64,000 nucleotides of DNA from PKWO01 sp036384915 (lineage in GTDB: Bacteria > Pseudomonadota > Gammaproteobacteria > Burkholderiales > Burkholderiaceae_D), in the NCBI GenBank assembly GCA_036384915.1, contig DASVLJ010000078.1, positions 1-64,000 on the forward strand. Reading direction: 5' to 3'. Below are positions 8,809 to 17,149 of this stretch, in pieces. Each line of letters opens with the position of its first letter. The first letter of the stretch is position 1. Below the pieces are notes generated by a model that had not been told where the DNA came from, searched no databases, and was given only the letters and a program-made list of their open reading frames with translations. A program made the translations under genes and the position numbers.

Positions 8809-9867
8809 ATGGGTAAGCTGTCGCTGGTTTTTGCAGCTTTGTCTTCTGCGGTTTTGTTGCTGTTTGCCTTCGATGCCGTTGCCACGCCGCTGACCATCGT
8901 CGGCACCTATCACTGCTCGAACGACGGATGCGGCTGGAACTCGGTGCGCAATATGACCGATTTCGATGCGCAAAACCATTGGCTGATCGACCGCGGCGAC
9001 GGATCGGGCCAGCCCTCGGTCAATCTGGTCGTACTGTCCTTTGCCAATCCCACGACCGTGCTCAACAACAATGCCTTCCCGGTGGGCATGACGCCCGCCA
9101 TCGTGCAATACTTCACCAGTCATAACGTGCGCGTGATGGTGTCCATAGGCGGCATCACCTATGTGTCGAATTGGGATAGTGCCCTGACGGCCAATGCCGC
9201 GCAGCTCGGCACCAATGCGGCCAATTTGGCCAAGGCGCTGGGCGTCGGCATCGAAATCGACTATGAGAACGGGACGCCCAACACCGCCGGCCTGACGGCC
9301 TTCGTCAATGCCTATCGCGCCGTCAATCCCTACGATGCTTCCGGCACCAATCCTGCGGCGCGCCTGACGGTGGACCTCGGCGCAGGCGACCAGTATTTGA
9401 GCGCGCTCGACGTCTGGGCCGCGCCACTGATCACAGGCGCGACTCCGGTGCTCGACTATGCCAATGCCATGGTGCCGTCCAAGCAATACACCAGTGCCAC
9501 GGCTGCGGAAAAGGATTGGGCGCAGCACTTGAACGGCGAGCCGCAATACGCGCCGCCCGTGCCGCCGATCGCCCCAGCGCGCTTCACCGTGGCCTTGTAT
9601 GAGACCGACAGCAACAGCCCGCTGCCGGAGTGCGTCAGCTATGCCAGCTCGCTGCAGGCGGCAACGCTGTCTTGGGTGGAAGCGGCGGCGCCGGTCAAGG
9701 CCGTGGGCACCTCGCCGGGCCTGCTGGGCTATATGTTTTGGGCTGCCGAAGAACCCTCGGCGCGCCACATCACTACCGATCCGCCCAATTCCTGCCAGAA
9801 CGGTATCGGCGGCCTGCTCAAGGCCGGCGGCGCGCAGATTCCCATGCCGCCGCTGACCCGATATTAG
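8809..9867 (+). CDS. Secreted GH18-like protein
   Basis: This is a 352-residue protein with a signal peptide ending at about residue 25 (DAVA), followed directly by a GH18-type barrel. The second strand has MVSIGG, and the active-site strand reads VGIEIDYEN where classical chitinases have DGxDxDxE. The catalytic glutamate (E153) and the preceding Asp are kept, but the first Asp is Val and the middle Asp is Glu. Chitinase or endo-N-acetylglucosaminidase activity is possible, but reduced or altered specificity is also possible. There is no carbohydrate-binding module and no lipobox, unlike the chitinase 1.5 kb upstream. ATG 8809 has AAAGGGGA as ribosome site. Confidence 0.8.
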   Translation: MGKLSLVFAALSSAVLLLFAFDAVATPLTIVGTYHCSNDGCGWNSVRNMTDFDAQNHWLIDRGDGSGQPSVNLVVLSFANPTTVLNNNAFPVGMTPAIVQYFTSHNVRVMVSIGGITYVSNWDSALTANAAQLGTNAANLAKALGVGIEIDYENGTPNTAGLTAFVNAYRAVNPYDASGTNPAARLTVDLGAGDQYLSALDVWAAPLITGATPVLDYANAMVPSKQYTSATAAEKDWAQHLNGEPQYAPPVPPIAPARFTVALYETDSNSPLPECVSYASSLQAATLSWVEAAAPVKAVGTSPGLLGYMFWAAEEPSARHITTDPPNSCQNGIGGLLKAGGAQIPMPPLTRY

Positions 9868-9877
9868 CGGTAAGTCG

Positions 9878-10900
9878 TCAGAGATTGACGACGTCGAGTA
9901 TGGCCTGGGCGAATGCCTGCGGCGCTTCTTGCGGCAGATTGTGCCCGATGCCGCCGGTGATGGTGCGGTGGGCATACTTGCCGGAGAACTTCTTCGCATA
10001 GGCGGCCGGTTCCGGATGGGGCGCGCCGTTGGCGTCTCCCTCCATCGTGATCGTCGGCACCGTGATCTCGGGCGCATCGGCCAGGCGGCGTTCCAGGCCG
10101 TCGTAGCGCGCTTCGCCGTCGGCAAGCACCTGGCGCCAGCGGTAGTTGTGGATCGTGATGGACACGTGGTCGGGGTTGTCCAGCGAAGCCGCGGAACGCT
10201 CGAAGGTAGCGTCGTCGAAATACCATTGCGGGGAGGCGGTTCTCCATATCAGCCTGGCGAAATCGTGACGATATTTTTCGTAGCCGAGCCGGCCGCGTTC
10301 GGTATCGAAGTAGAACTGGTACCACCAGGCGAGTTCGGCTTGCGGCGGCAGGGGCAGCCTGTTGACGTCGCGGTTGACGATCAAATAGCCCGAGACCGAT
10401 ACCAGCGCGCGCACACGGTCCGGCCACAGTGCGGAGACGATACAAGCCGTGCGTGCCCCCCAGTCGTAACCGCCGAGGATGGCCCGGTCGATCTTGAGCG
10501 CATCCATCAGCGCGATCACGTCTTGCGCCAGCGCGGTTTGTTGTCCGTTGCGCATGGCGGAGTCGGACAGAAAGCGTGTGCTGCCGAAGCCGCGTGCGTG
10601 CGGCACGATCACGCGGTAGCCCGCCGCCGTCAAGAGCGGCACCACGTCGACGAAGCTGTGGATGTCGTAAGGCCAGCCATGCAGCAGGATGACGGCGGGT
10701 CCGTCGGCCGGGCCGGCATCAACGTAGCCGATGTTGAGCACGCCGGCATCGATTTGCTTCAAGGCGCCGAAGCCGGCGCCGGATGCGGACAATAGCGTAG
10801 CCGCCCTTGCAGGCAAGGCGCCGGCAACCTGTGTCAAGGCCACCGCCAAAGCCGCGGCACCGGTGAACAAACGACGCTTGGGATCGAACGCTTGCGACAT
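9878..10900 (-). CDS. Exported alpha/beta hydrolase, epoxide hydrolase-like
   Basis: This is a 340-residue protein with a twin-arginine-like leader (KRRLFTG) ending near residue 33. The oxyanion segment is LLHGWPYD, the nucleophile elbow is GGYDWGA (D146), and the catalytic His sits at GGIGHNL (H320). An Asp nucleophile with HGWP is typical of epoxide hydrolases and haloacid or haloalkane dehalogenases. The substrate is unknown. It lies 10 bp downstream of the ohr stop on the same strand, so it is probably expressed with the peroxide-resistance gene. Confidence 0.82.
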   Translation of the reverse strand: MSQAFDPKRRLFTGAAALAVALTQVAGALPARAATLLSASGAGFGALKQIDAGVLNIGYVDAGPADGPAVILLHGWPYDIHSFVDVVPLLTAAGYRVIVPHARGFGSTRFLSDSAMRNGQQTALAQDVIALMDALKIDRAILGGYDWGARTACIVSALWPDRVRALVSVSGYLIVNRDVNRLPLPPQAELAWWYQFYFDTERGRLGYEKYRHDFARLIWRTASPQWYFDDATFERSAASLDNPDHVSITIHNYRWRQVLADGEARYDGLERRLADAPEITVPTITMEGDANGAPHPEPAAYAKKFSGKYAHRTITGGIGHNLPQEAPQAFAQAILDVVNL

Positions 10901-10910
10901 GGGACCTCCC

Positions 10911-11327
10911 TTACAGTACGTTGAGCGTCACGGCGATGTTGCCCCGTGTAGCCTTGGAATAGGGGCAGAGCCGGTGCGCGCCTTCGGCCACGGCACGCGC
11001 CATATCGGCCGGCAGGCCGGGCAGGCTGACGTTCAGGCGCGCCCGCAGCAGATACTCTTCACCATTCATGCCGAGATCGACTTCCGCATCCACCGCCACT
11101 TCCTTGGGTAGCGCCACTTTCAAGCTTGCCGCCGCACGCCCCATGGCGCCGATGAAACATGCCGACCAGCCGGCGGCAAACAATTGTTCAGGATTGGTAC
11201 CGGCTCCGCTGGAGGCGGGGCGGGATAGCGCCACGTCGAGCCGGCCGTCGTCGCTGCGGGCCGCGCCGTCGCGGCCGCCGGTGGTGTGGGTTTTTGCGGT
11301 GTAAAGCACGGTTTCGATGCTGGTCAT
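10911..11327 (-). CDS. ohr: Organic hydroperoxide resistance protein (Ohr)
   Basis: This 138-residue OsmC/Ohr-family thiol peroxidase reduces organic hydroperoxides. Both redox cysteines are present at family positions, C57 (AGWSACFIG) and C121 (HRLCPYSKATRG), together with the N-terminal YTAKTHTTGGRDG strand. Length is normal. The intergenic region with ATACGAT repeats and the adjacent OhrR-type gene support peroxide-inducible expression. The downstream hydrolase follows within 10 bp. Confidence 0.95.
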   Translation of the reverse strand: MTSIETVLYTAKTHTTGGRDGAARSDDGRLDVALSRPASSGAGTNPEQLFAAGWSACFIGAMGRAAASLKVALPKEVAVDAEVDLGMNGEEYLLRARLNVSLPGLPADMARAVAEGAHRLCPYSKATRGNIAVTLNVL

Positions 11328-11362
11328 GAGGCGTCCTTTCAGGTTCGGGGCTTATTATCTAA

Positions 11363-11450
11363 TACGATTAAAGCGCATACGATGTAATTTAGCTTTCAGA
11401 ATCCCCAATGTCAATATAAATCGTATTCGTTTTTATCGGATACGATTTAA
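11363..11450. promoter_or_regulatory. Probable OhrR operators between ohr and ohrR
   Basis: TACGAT occurs as half-sites at 11363-11368, 11378-11383 and 11441-11446, with the inverted form ATCGTA at 11420-11425. The best dyad is AAATCGTATTCG (11418-11429) facing CGGATACGATTT (11437-11448). OhrR-type MarR regulators bind AT-rich dyads at their target promoters. The assignment is inferred from position. Confidence 0.6.
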
Positions 11451-11510
11451 ATGGAATGGAAAGATTAAATAGGAGGAAACATTGAGGGTTTGTGCCGCAG
11501 GCTGAGCGGA

Positions 11511-11969
11511 TCAGCCGCCAGCCTGCTCCTGCGTTTGCCTGATCAGGTTATCGCGTACCCTGGTTACGTTTTTTTGCAGGTTCTTGAATTCTTCGGCTTG
11601 CAGTCCGGTCGCCTTGACCAGGGTGCGTTGCAGGCCGCGTTCGCGCAAGTCACGCCCGGCTTCGGTCAGGGTGACCAATACCTGGCGCTCGTCTTCCGTG
11701 CTGCGCTGGCGCCGGATAAAGCCCATGCCTTCGAGCTTTTTCAGGATGGGGGTGAGCGTGTTCGATTCGAGGAACAGCTTGGTCCCTAGGCTGCTGACGG
11801 TCTGGTTGTCTTCTTCCCACAGTGCCACGATGGTGATCCATTGTGTATAGGTGACGCCGAGCTCATCGAGGATGGGCTTGTAAGCCTTGCCATAGGCGAG
11901 ATTGGCCGAATAGATGGCAAAGCAAAGAAAGTCGGCCAGCTTGGGAGCATTCGGATCGTCAGGCTTCAT
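11511..11969 (-). CDS. ohrR: MarR-family peroxide sensor OhrR
   Basis: This is a 152-residue winged-helix repressor. The peroxide-sensing cysteine expected in OhrR is present near the N-terminus as C16 in DFLCFAIYSAN. The DNA-recognition helix region (LFLESNTLTPILKKLE) and wing (RQRSTEDERQVLV) are intact. The C-terminus has no further Cys, which fits the one-cysteine class. It lies upstream of ohr on the same strand, separated by about 180 bp holding the predicted operators. Confidence 0.93.
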   Translation of the reverse strand: MKPDDPNAPKLADFLCFAIYSANLAYGKAYKPILDELGVTYTQWITIVALWEEDNQTVSSLGTKLFLESNTLTPILKKLEGMGFIRRQRSTEDERQVLVTLTEAGRDLRERGLQRTLVKATGLQAEEFKNLQKNVTRVRDNLIRQTQEQAGG

Positions 11970-12281
11970 AGCGCGGTTTGGGCAATATAATCAGGATATT
12001 TCTGCATCATAGCCGATTTAATCGCGTGCGCTATAACATTGGGAGCTCACTTTTCAATATTCCTTCAGTGAGCCGAGCATTGGCAAGCTGGAGGGCGTGT
12101 GGGCAGGGCCGCCGGATGAATTTGGCAACGCCCTCAATTCAATTGGCGACGGCTTGGAGCCGAATGCATCGAGGATTCCGCATCGCATCAGGAGCTTCCC
12201 TTTCAAATCGGAAAATGGGTAGGCACGCGCCGGTCTGCGCGTTGTTGGCTTCGTGCGTGTCCGGCATCTGCAAGGAGCCGC
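11970..12281. other. Intergenic region without a recognisable gene
   Basis: These 312 bases lie between ohrR and the methyltransferase gene. An open frame on the plus strand (11978-12289) has no ribosome site, biased codons or domain. The first ~60 bases are AT-rich and probably carry the ohrR promoter. Nothing else could be supported. Confidence 0.55.
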
Positions 12282-13076
12282 CTAAATAAAACTGATGTTC
12301 GTCCGTTTCGCCCCTTGAATCACCTTCGCGGCAGGAAGCAGTTGATCCGGCACCTCGACGTAGCTGATCGCGTTTTGCACGAATAGTTCGTCAAGCAAAT
12401 CACCCAGTTTTGATCCCCGTCTTACCATCATGAGATCGGAAAAATCGGTCGAGGTCAGGGCAACCGGCCGGAACGGCGCTCGTTTCAGGAAATTGCCCAC
12501 AGCTTCGAGCACGCCGAAATTCAGGCGCGCCCCGGTCGGGCTGAAGCAGCAATCGTTGAGCATCAGGCAGCCGTCTTCGGCGACGAATTGCTGATAGTAC
12601 ATCAGATCGCGCAGGACGTATTCGTACTGGTGCGTCGCATCGATGTAGCAGAGATCGAATTTGTTTGTGCCGCTCACCTGCTCAATTTGCGTAAGCGCAC
12701 CGATACTGGAATTACGGATGATTTTTACGTTTGGCAGCGCCTTGACGTTCTCGATGCATTCGGCATACAGCCTGTCATAGGTTTCCTGTTCGAATACGGA
12801 GCCGCCGTAGTACTCATTCTTCGCTTCCTGGGGAAGCAGCCAGGGCGGCGTGTCGCCTTCAAATGAATTCCATCCTTTTGTGACTTCCACGCTCCAGCTG
12901 TCGATAAGCAGCGTCAGGCTGGGTGTGGTACTTTGCGCGATCGCATTGTGCATGGCTATCGCGTTTTGGCCCCGCAAGACGCCGACTTCCATCAGTTTTG
13001 GGTTGATGTTCAGTGCCTTATATGCGGCCCCCAGAACGATGTAGAAGTCATTGCGGGTCAAATGAACGACTTTCAT
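12282..13076 (-). CDS. Class I SAM-dependent methyltransferase-like protein
   Basis: This 264-residue cytoplasmic protein has a Rossmann-type methyltransferase pattern. Motif I is LMEVGVLRGQNAIA near residue 30, and an acidic strand end is seen in FDLCYIDATHQYEYV, followed by a post-motif DGCLMLNDCC strand. It resembles the methyltransferase-24 group found with surface polysaccharide or small-molecule modification genes. The substrate is unknown. It stands alone and is not obviously cotranscribed with its neighbours. Confidence 0.72.
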   Translation of the reverse strand: MKVVHLTRNDFYIVLGAAYKALNINPKLMEVGVLRGQNAIAMHNAIAQSTTPSLTLLIDSWSVEVTKGWNSFEGDTPPWLLPQEAKNEYYGGSVFEQETYDRLYAECIENVKALPNVKIIRNSSIGALTQIEQVSGTNKFDLCYIDATHQYEYVLRDLMYYQQFVAEDGCLMLNDCCFSPTGARLNFGVLEAVGNFLKRAPFRPVALTSTDFSDLMMVRRGSKLGDLLDELFVQNAISYVEVPDQLLPAAKVIQGAKRTNISFI

Positions 13077-13248
13077 GCATTACCTTTTATTGGCTGTTGG
13101 AAGATGGCGGCTCGTGCTCAGTATAAGGCCGCCTTTGCCGACATGAATCCGAGTTGCCTGAATCGGCAGGAAAGTCATGCGAAATAGCGTGGCTCGAAGC
13201 TGAAATGCTGGAACCGCTTATTGCGCCGCATGCCGGCTTCGTGTCTCT

Positions 13249-13339
13249 CAAGGCCCTCATTTGACGGCCATGTCGGCGCCCGGGCGGAACAAGAATTCGA
13301 ACGATGCCTCATCATCGTTCGTCGCAATACGCCGCGCTC
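13249..13339 (+). repeat. Left copy of a ~90-bp direct repeat
   Basis: The sequence starting CAAGGCCCTCATTTGACG and ending near GCAATACGCCGCGCT recurs in the same orientation at 16240-16331, with roughly three quarters of positions identical and a single one-base gap. The two copies bracket the sulfur-transfer fusion gene and its regulator. No protein-coding meaning was found for it. Confidence 0.7.
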
Positions 13340-13381
13340 ATGCCTACATGGCTAATTTGCTTCCGACTTCGCAATCGTAAA

Positions 13382-15502
13382 TCAAGGAATAGCAACCTGG
13401 GGCCAAAGCGCCAATCCCCCGGCAAGACTCCACGCGGCTTCGTGACCCAGGCGGCGCAGGGAGTGGGCTGCCTGCGCGCTGCGGTTGCCGCTGCGGCAGA
13501 AAAAGATGAATGGCTGCCCCGCATGAGTCGCCAGCAAATCCGGAAGCATTCCAGGCAATCTCGATAACGGTGCCTTGATGTAATGCGTATCGTCGCCGAG
13601 ATCGGGAGGTGGGCTGAGGCATTGCTCGTAGGCCTCACGTACGTCCACCAGAAGCACCGTGTCATGTTTTTGAGTCAGCGCCGCGGCCGCGTTGAAGTCG
13701 AGTTCGAGCGGTGTTCCGGAAACGCTGTTGCTTGCAGCTGCCAAAGACTCTTCTTGTTGGCGCAGCAGAGAGGAAAGCCATGGATGCGTCTTGCACTCTG
13801 CGTGCAATGTCGTGCCAAGGCGCCCCTCATGATCCTGTCCCGGCAACAACAAGGTGTCCGCGCGGATGCTTGCTGCCAGTTTGCGAATCGTCTTGCCGTC
13901 GTGGGAAAAAGCATCCCCTGCAAATGCGTATTGCGGTCCTCTGGAATTACTGAGGAGATAAGTGGCGGTGGCTTCGGCCTCGCTCTCGGCGGGAAGACGA
14001 GTCAAGCGGTAATCCCCCAGAAGCAATTCATCGGCATCGATCGGCCAGCCATGCGTGTCTGTCGCGGGGTGGCTGCAGACGTGCGGCATCAACGACGTTC
14101 TTAAAGCGGCAGCCGCCGCCGCTTTTTCAGAAGACTGGCAGGTTTCAAGTATTGCCGCGACGGCGTAATTCCAGCTTGTCAGCAGTTGCCGCAATTGTTG
14201 CGTCACTTGCGGCCAAGGGTCGATGATGATGCATTGCCGGCTGGCCGCATCTGACAAGACATAGCAACAGGCGCCTTCAGCAACGAGTCGGGTCAATCCG
14301 TCGCCGGCTTCCGCTTCTTGTTTCGATCCGGGGAATAAGCCGCTTTGACGCAGCGATTCGCCGCAAGCGCGGATGCGTACGCATGCCTCGTCGATAAAGC
14401 CCGCCGTATCCGCCGGCCCGAACGACATGCGGATAGCGGATTCGATCTGTGGGCTCGGCAAACCCATCGCTTCGAGCACGTAGCTGGGACGCGCCTTCGC
14501 CGCGCCGCAGGCGGAGCCGCCTGAAACGCGCACGCCGGCGGCATCGAACAGGTTGAGCAGAATGCCGGCGTCCACCCCTGGCACGGAGAAATTGACCGTT
14601 GTCGGCAAGCTCGATTCCAGCGGCGCATTGAAGACGATATTGGGAAACGCTTCTCTCAATGCCGCCATCAACCGCAGCCGAAAGGCATGCAGGGTATCGT
14701 GGTTTTGAAACAGTGTGCCGCATTCAAGCGCCGACAGTACCGCGCCCAGGGCCGCAATGCCCGCCATATTCTCGGTCCCGGACCGCCATGCGCCTTCCTG
14801 GCCGCCGCCCACAATCAACGGGGTGAACGGCGCGCCTTCACGGACATACAGCAGGCCGATGCCTTTCGGCGCATACAGTTTGTGCCCTGAAAATGAGGCA
14901 TAGTCGATCCGCAGGTTTTCCAGCTGCAAGGGCAGTTTGCCCAATGCCTGCACGCCGTCGACCATCCAGAGGGCGGGGCTTTGTTTCAACGCCTGGGCGA
15001 TTCCCTCAAGGTCGCTGATGATCCCGGTTTCATTGTTGGCCGCCATGGTGCAGACCATGCCGGCATGAGGCGCGTGTTGGCGCAGCCACGCAAGATCGTG
15101 TCGTCCATCCTGTCCCACGGGGATCGCGCGAATTTCCAGGTTCAGGCCAAGTATGGCATTCCAATGCGCCAATGCTTCGGCAACGGCTTTATGTTCGGTG
15201 GCGCCGTACAGAAGCCAGCGGATGGCACTCCCGGACCCGGCCTTCTTCAAGGATGTCAACGCAGACAGCACGGCCGTTTGTATGCCTTCCGTCGCGCCGC
15301 TGACGAATAGCAATTGCCCGCTGGCGGCGCCAAGAACCCGGCGCGCGGACGCACGGACGGATTCCTTGAGCGATTTTGCTTGCAGGCCGCGGCTATGCGT
15401 GCTGCTTGGATTGCCGAAATCGAGCGACATCGCCGCGAGCGCGGCTTCGCGAGCAATCGGTATGACCGGCGTCGTGGCGTTGGCGTCGAGATAGATTTCC
15501 AT
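13382..15502 (-). CDS. Cysteine desulfurase / MBL-like / rhodanese triple fusion
   Basis: This is a 706-residue cytoplasmic protein. Residues 1-390 form a NifS/IscS-type, PLP-dependent cysteine desulfurase with the PLP lysine at K208 (SFSGHKLYAPKG), H104 in ATEHKAV and the persulfide cysteine C332 (SGGSACGAAK). Residues ~402-572 resemble an ETHE1-type metallo-beta-lactamase fold but lack the HxHxDH metal motif (ILETCQSSEK stands there); FAGDAF and LPGQDHEGR remain. Residues ~596-706 are a rhodanese with active cysteine C669 in FFCRSGNRS. Sulfur taken from cysteine could be passed C332 to C669. ATG 15502 begins exactly at the family N-terminus MEIYLDANAT. It is transcribed divergently from a DecR-like regulator 163 bp away, which suggests induction by cysteine. 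Confidence 0.88.
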   Translation of the reverse strand: MEIYLDANATTPVIPIAREAALAAMSLDFGNPSSTHSRGLQAKSLKESVRASARRVLGAASGQLLFVSGATEGIQTAVLSALTSLKKAGSGSAIRWLLYGATEHKAVAEALAHWNAILGLNLEIRAIPVGQDGRHDLAWLRQHAPHAGMVCTMAANNETGIISDLEGIAQALKQSPALWMVDGVQALGKLPLQLENLRIDYASFSGHKLYAPKGIGLLYVREGAPFTPLIVGGGQEGAWRSGTENMAGIAALGAVLSALECGTLFQNHDTLHAFRLRLMAALREAFPNIVFNAPLESSLPTTVNFSVPGVDAGILLNLFDAAGVRVSGGSACGAAKARPSYVLEAMGLPSPQIESAIRMSFGPADTAGFIDEACVRIRACGESLRQSGLFPGSKQEAEAGDGLTRLVAEGACCYVLSDAASRQCIIIDPWPQVTQQLRQLLTSWNYAVAAILETCQSSEKAAAAAALRTSLMPHVCSHPATDTHGWPIDADELLLGDYRLTRLPAESEAEATATYLLSNSRGPQYAFAGDAFSHDGKTIRKLAASIRADTLLLPGQDHEGRLGTTLHAECKTHPWLSSLLRQQEESLAAASNSVSGTPLELDFNAAAALTQKHDTVLLVDVREAYEQCLSPPPDLGDDTHYIKAPLSRLPGMLPDLLATHAGQPFIFFCRSGNRSAQAAHSLRRLGHEAAWSLAGGLALWPQVAIP

Positions 15503-15665
15503 GGTGAAGTTTCGGTCTTTCGTTGAGCGGCATGACTTCGGATTTTTCATGAAATCCCGCCTTGGGCGTGCGGAATGACCTCGAAATTGTACAAGCCCTG
15601 GGGTGGAAAAATTTTGTGTTGTAAAATCGAATTTCCAATAAAGATAGAATAAAAACCTATTTAAA

Positions 15666-16142
15666 ATGAACTCTGTGAAAATAGATTCCAAGGATAGGCA
15701 TATCCTTGAAATTCTTCAAGAAAATGCCGACATTCATATTTCTGAATTGGCAGAACGTGTCGGATTGTCGCAAACACCATGTTGGCGCCGAATTCAGCGG
15801 CTGAAAGAACAAGGGGTTATTGTAAAAAATGTAACCTTAGTCAAGCCGCAGATGGTCAATGTTGGTGTGACCGTGTTTGTTTCCGTGCGAACCAGTACGC
15901 ATACCGCGGCTTGGTTCGACCATTTCAAGTCCATCGTTGAGGCGATCCCCGAAGTCGTCGAGTTTTACAGGATGAGCGGCGAGATCGACTACCTGTTGCG
16001 TGTCGTCGTTCCCGACATTGCCGCTTACGACAAGGTCTATAAACGCCTGATTTCAGGGACGGGTCTTCTCGATGTCAGTTCGAGTTTCGCGATGGAAGAG
16101 ATCAAGTTCACGACTGCGTTGCCGATGTCGTATGTTGCATAA
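15666..16142 (+). CDS. Lrp/AsnC-family regulator, DecR-like
   Basis: This is a 158-residue regulator with an N-terminal helix-turn-helix (SELAERVGLSQTPCWRRIQR) and a C-terminal RAM ligand-binding domain ending EEIKFTTALPM. The TPCWRRIQRL segment and the SSFAMEEIKFTT ending match the E. coli DecR (YbaO) type, which senses cysteine and activates cysteine detoxification. Divergence from a cysteine-desulfurase fusion fits that role. The 5' part of the gene and its upstream region are clearly AT-richer than neighbouring genes, suggesting transfer. No strong ribosome site is visible before ATG 15666. Confidence 0.85.
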   Translation: MNSVKIDSKDRHILEILQENADIHISELAERVGLSQTPCWRRIQRLKEQGVIVKNVTLVKPQMVNVGVTVFVSVRTSTHTAAWFDHFKSIVEAIPEVVEFYRMSGEIDYLLRVVVPDIAAYDKVYKRLISGTGLLDVSSSFAMEEIKFTTALPMSYVA

Positions 16143-16239
16143 GCGCAGGCAATTGATGGCTTGAAGCGCTTGTACGTCATGAGTTCAGTAGGGCGCTGTA
16201 GCGCAAGGTATGAAAGTCGCATGTCGACTTCACGGCTGC

Positions 16240-16331
16240 CAAGGCCTTCATTTGACGATCATGCCGGTGCTGAAAAGGGACAGGAATTCGAACGGTGTGG
16301 CATGATCGTTCGGCAGCAATACACTGCGCTA
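16240..16331 (+). repeat. Right copy of the ~90-bp direct repeat
   Basis: The copy begins CAAGGCCTTCATTTGACG and includes GGAATTCGAACGGTG and GATCGTTCGGCAGC. It matches 13249-13339 in the same orientation and lies 98 bp after the Lrp-type gene. Together the copies bound a ~3-kb module. Confidence 0.7.
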
Positions 16332-16402
16332 TTGCACCCTACCTGGCTTGAGTCCGCCTGCCCGTAGGAAAAAATGAAAACTTAACTCAAAGGGAGTCGC
16401 AC

Positions 16403-16894
16403 ATGACAGACGCATATACGCCACCGCAGTCGAATATGGGAGAGTCCAATCCAGGATTCGGTGCCATCACCGAAGAAATGGTAAACGCCTTGCGCGGCAC
16501 CAAGGGTTGGGTGCTCTTGATTGGAATTTTGACTCTTATCGGTGCCGCATTCATGGTCATTGGGGCGATGGGAATCATATTTGGCGGCGCCATGATGGGC
16601 GATGAAGCCAAGGGAATGTCGCAATGGATGTTCACCGGCATGGGAGTGCTGTATCTACTGCCGGCCTTTCTGTATATCGCTCCAGGCACCTATCTCGTCA
16701 AGTATTCTTCGGCCATCGGCAGGCTGGTCAGCAATGGTCGGCCCGACGACATGGAAGCGGCATTGCATCAGCAGCGAAAATTCTGGAAGTTTGTCGGGGT
16801 GCTGGCGCTGGTCGGCATGGTGCTCATAGTACTCATGGTACTTGGCATGATCGCCGCCATCTCCGTGCCGCTTTGGACGGCCGCGCACAGATAA
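16403..16894 (+). CDS. DUF5362-like membrane protein
   Basis: This 163-residue integral membrane protein is hydrophilic at the N-terminus (about 40 residues). Two hydrophobic segments follow around residues 34-60 and 75-95, and a third near 128-155 (VGVLALVGMVLIVLMVLGMI). The pattern resembles the DUF5362 family. There is no known function. The ribosome site AAAGGGAG lies upstream of the ATG. It stands alone between the repeat-bounded module and the histidine kinase. Confidence 0.7.
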   Translation: MTDAYTPPQSNMGESNPGFGAITEEMVNALRGTKGWVLLIGILTLIGAAFMVIGAMGIIFGGAMMGDEAKGMSQWMFTGMGVLYLLPAFLYIAPGTYLVKYSSAIGRLVSNGRPDDMEAALHQQRKFWKFVGVLALVGMVLIVLMVLGMIAAISVPLWTAAHR

Positions 16895-17149
16895 TTCAAG
16901 GCCGAGCGTGACCGTTGCCGCTGCGGCGAGGCGCGGACAGCGAATGCCCGCACCGCAGCGTTCCCTCGTTGACAGCCGCACTTTCCTTTTCATCGATCCG
17001 GTGCGGCCGACTGCCATGCGCGACCGCTTATCGGCCCCTCTTCCCCGGCCACACGCCCGGCGCGAGACTTGGAGCGACTTGAATGAGAGCGGCGGCATGA
17101 TGGGGAATTGTTTTGATGGGGGCAAGCTCAATGCAGAGGCGCGCTGTCC

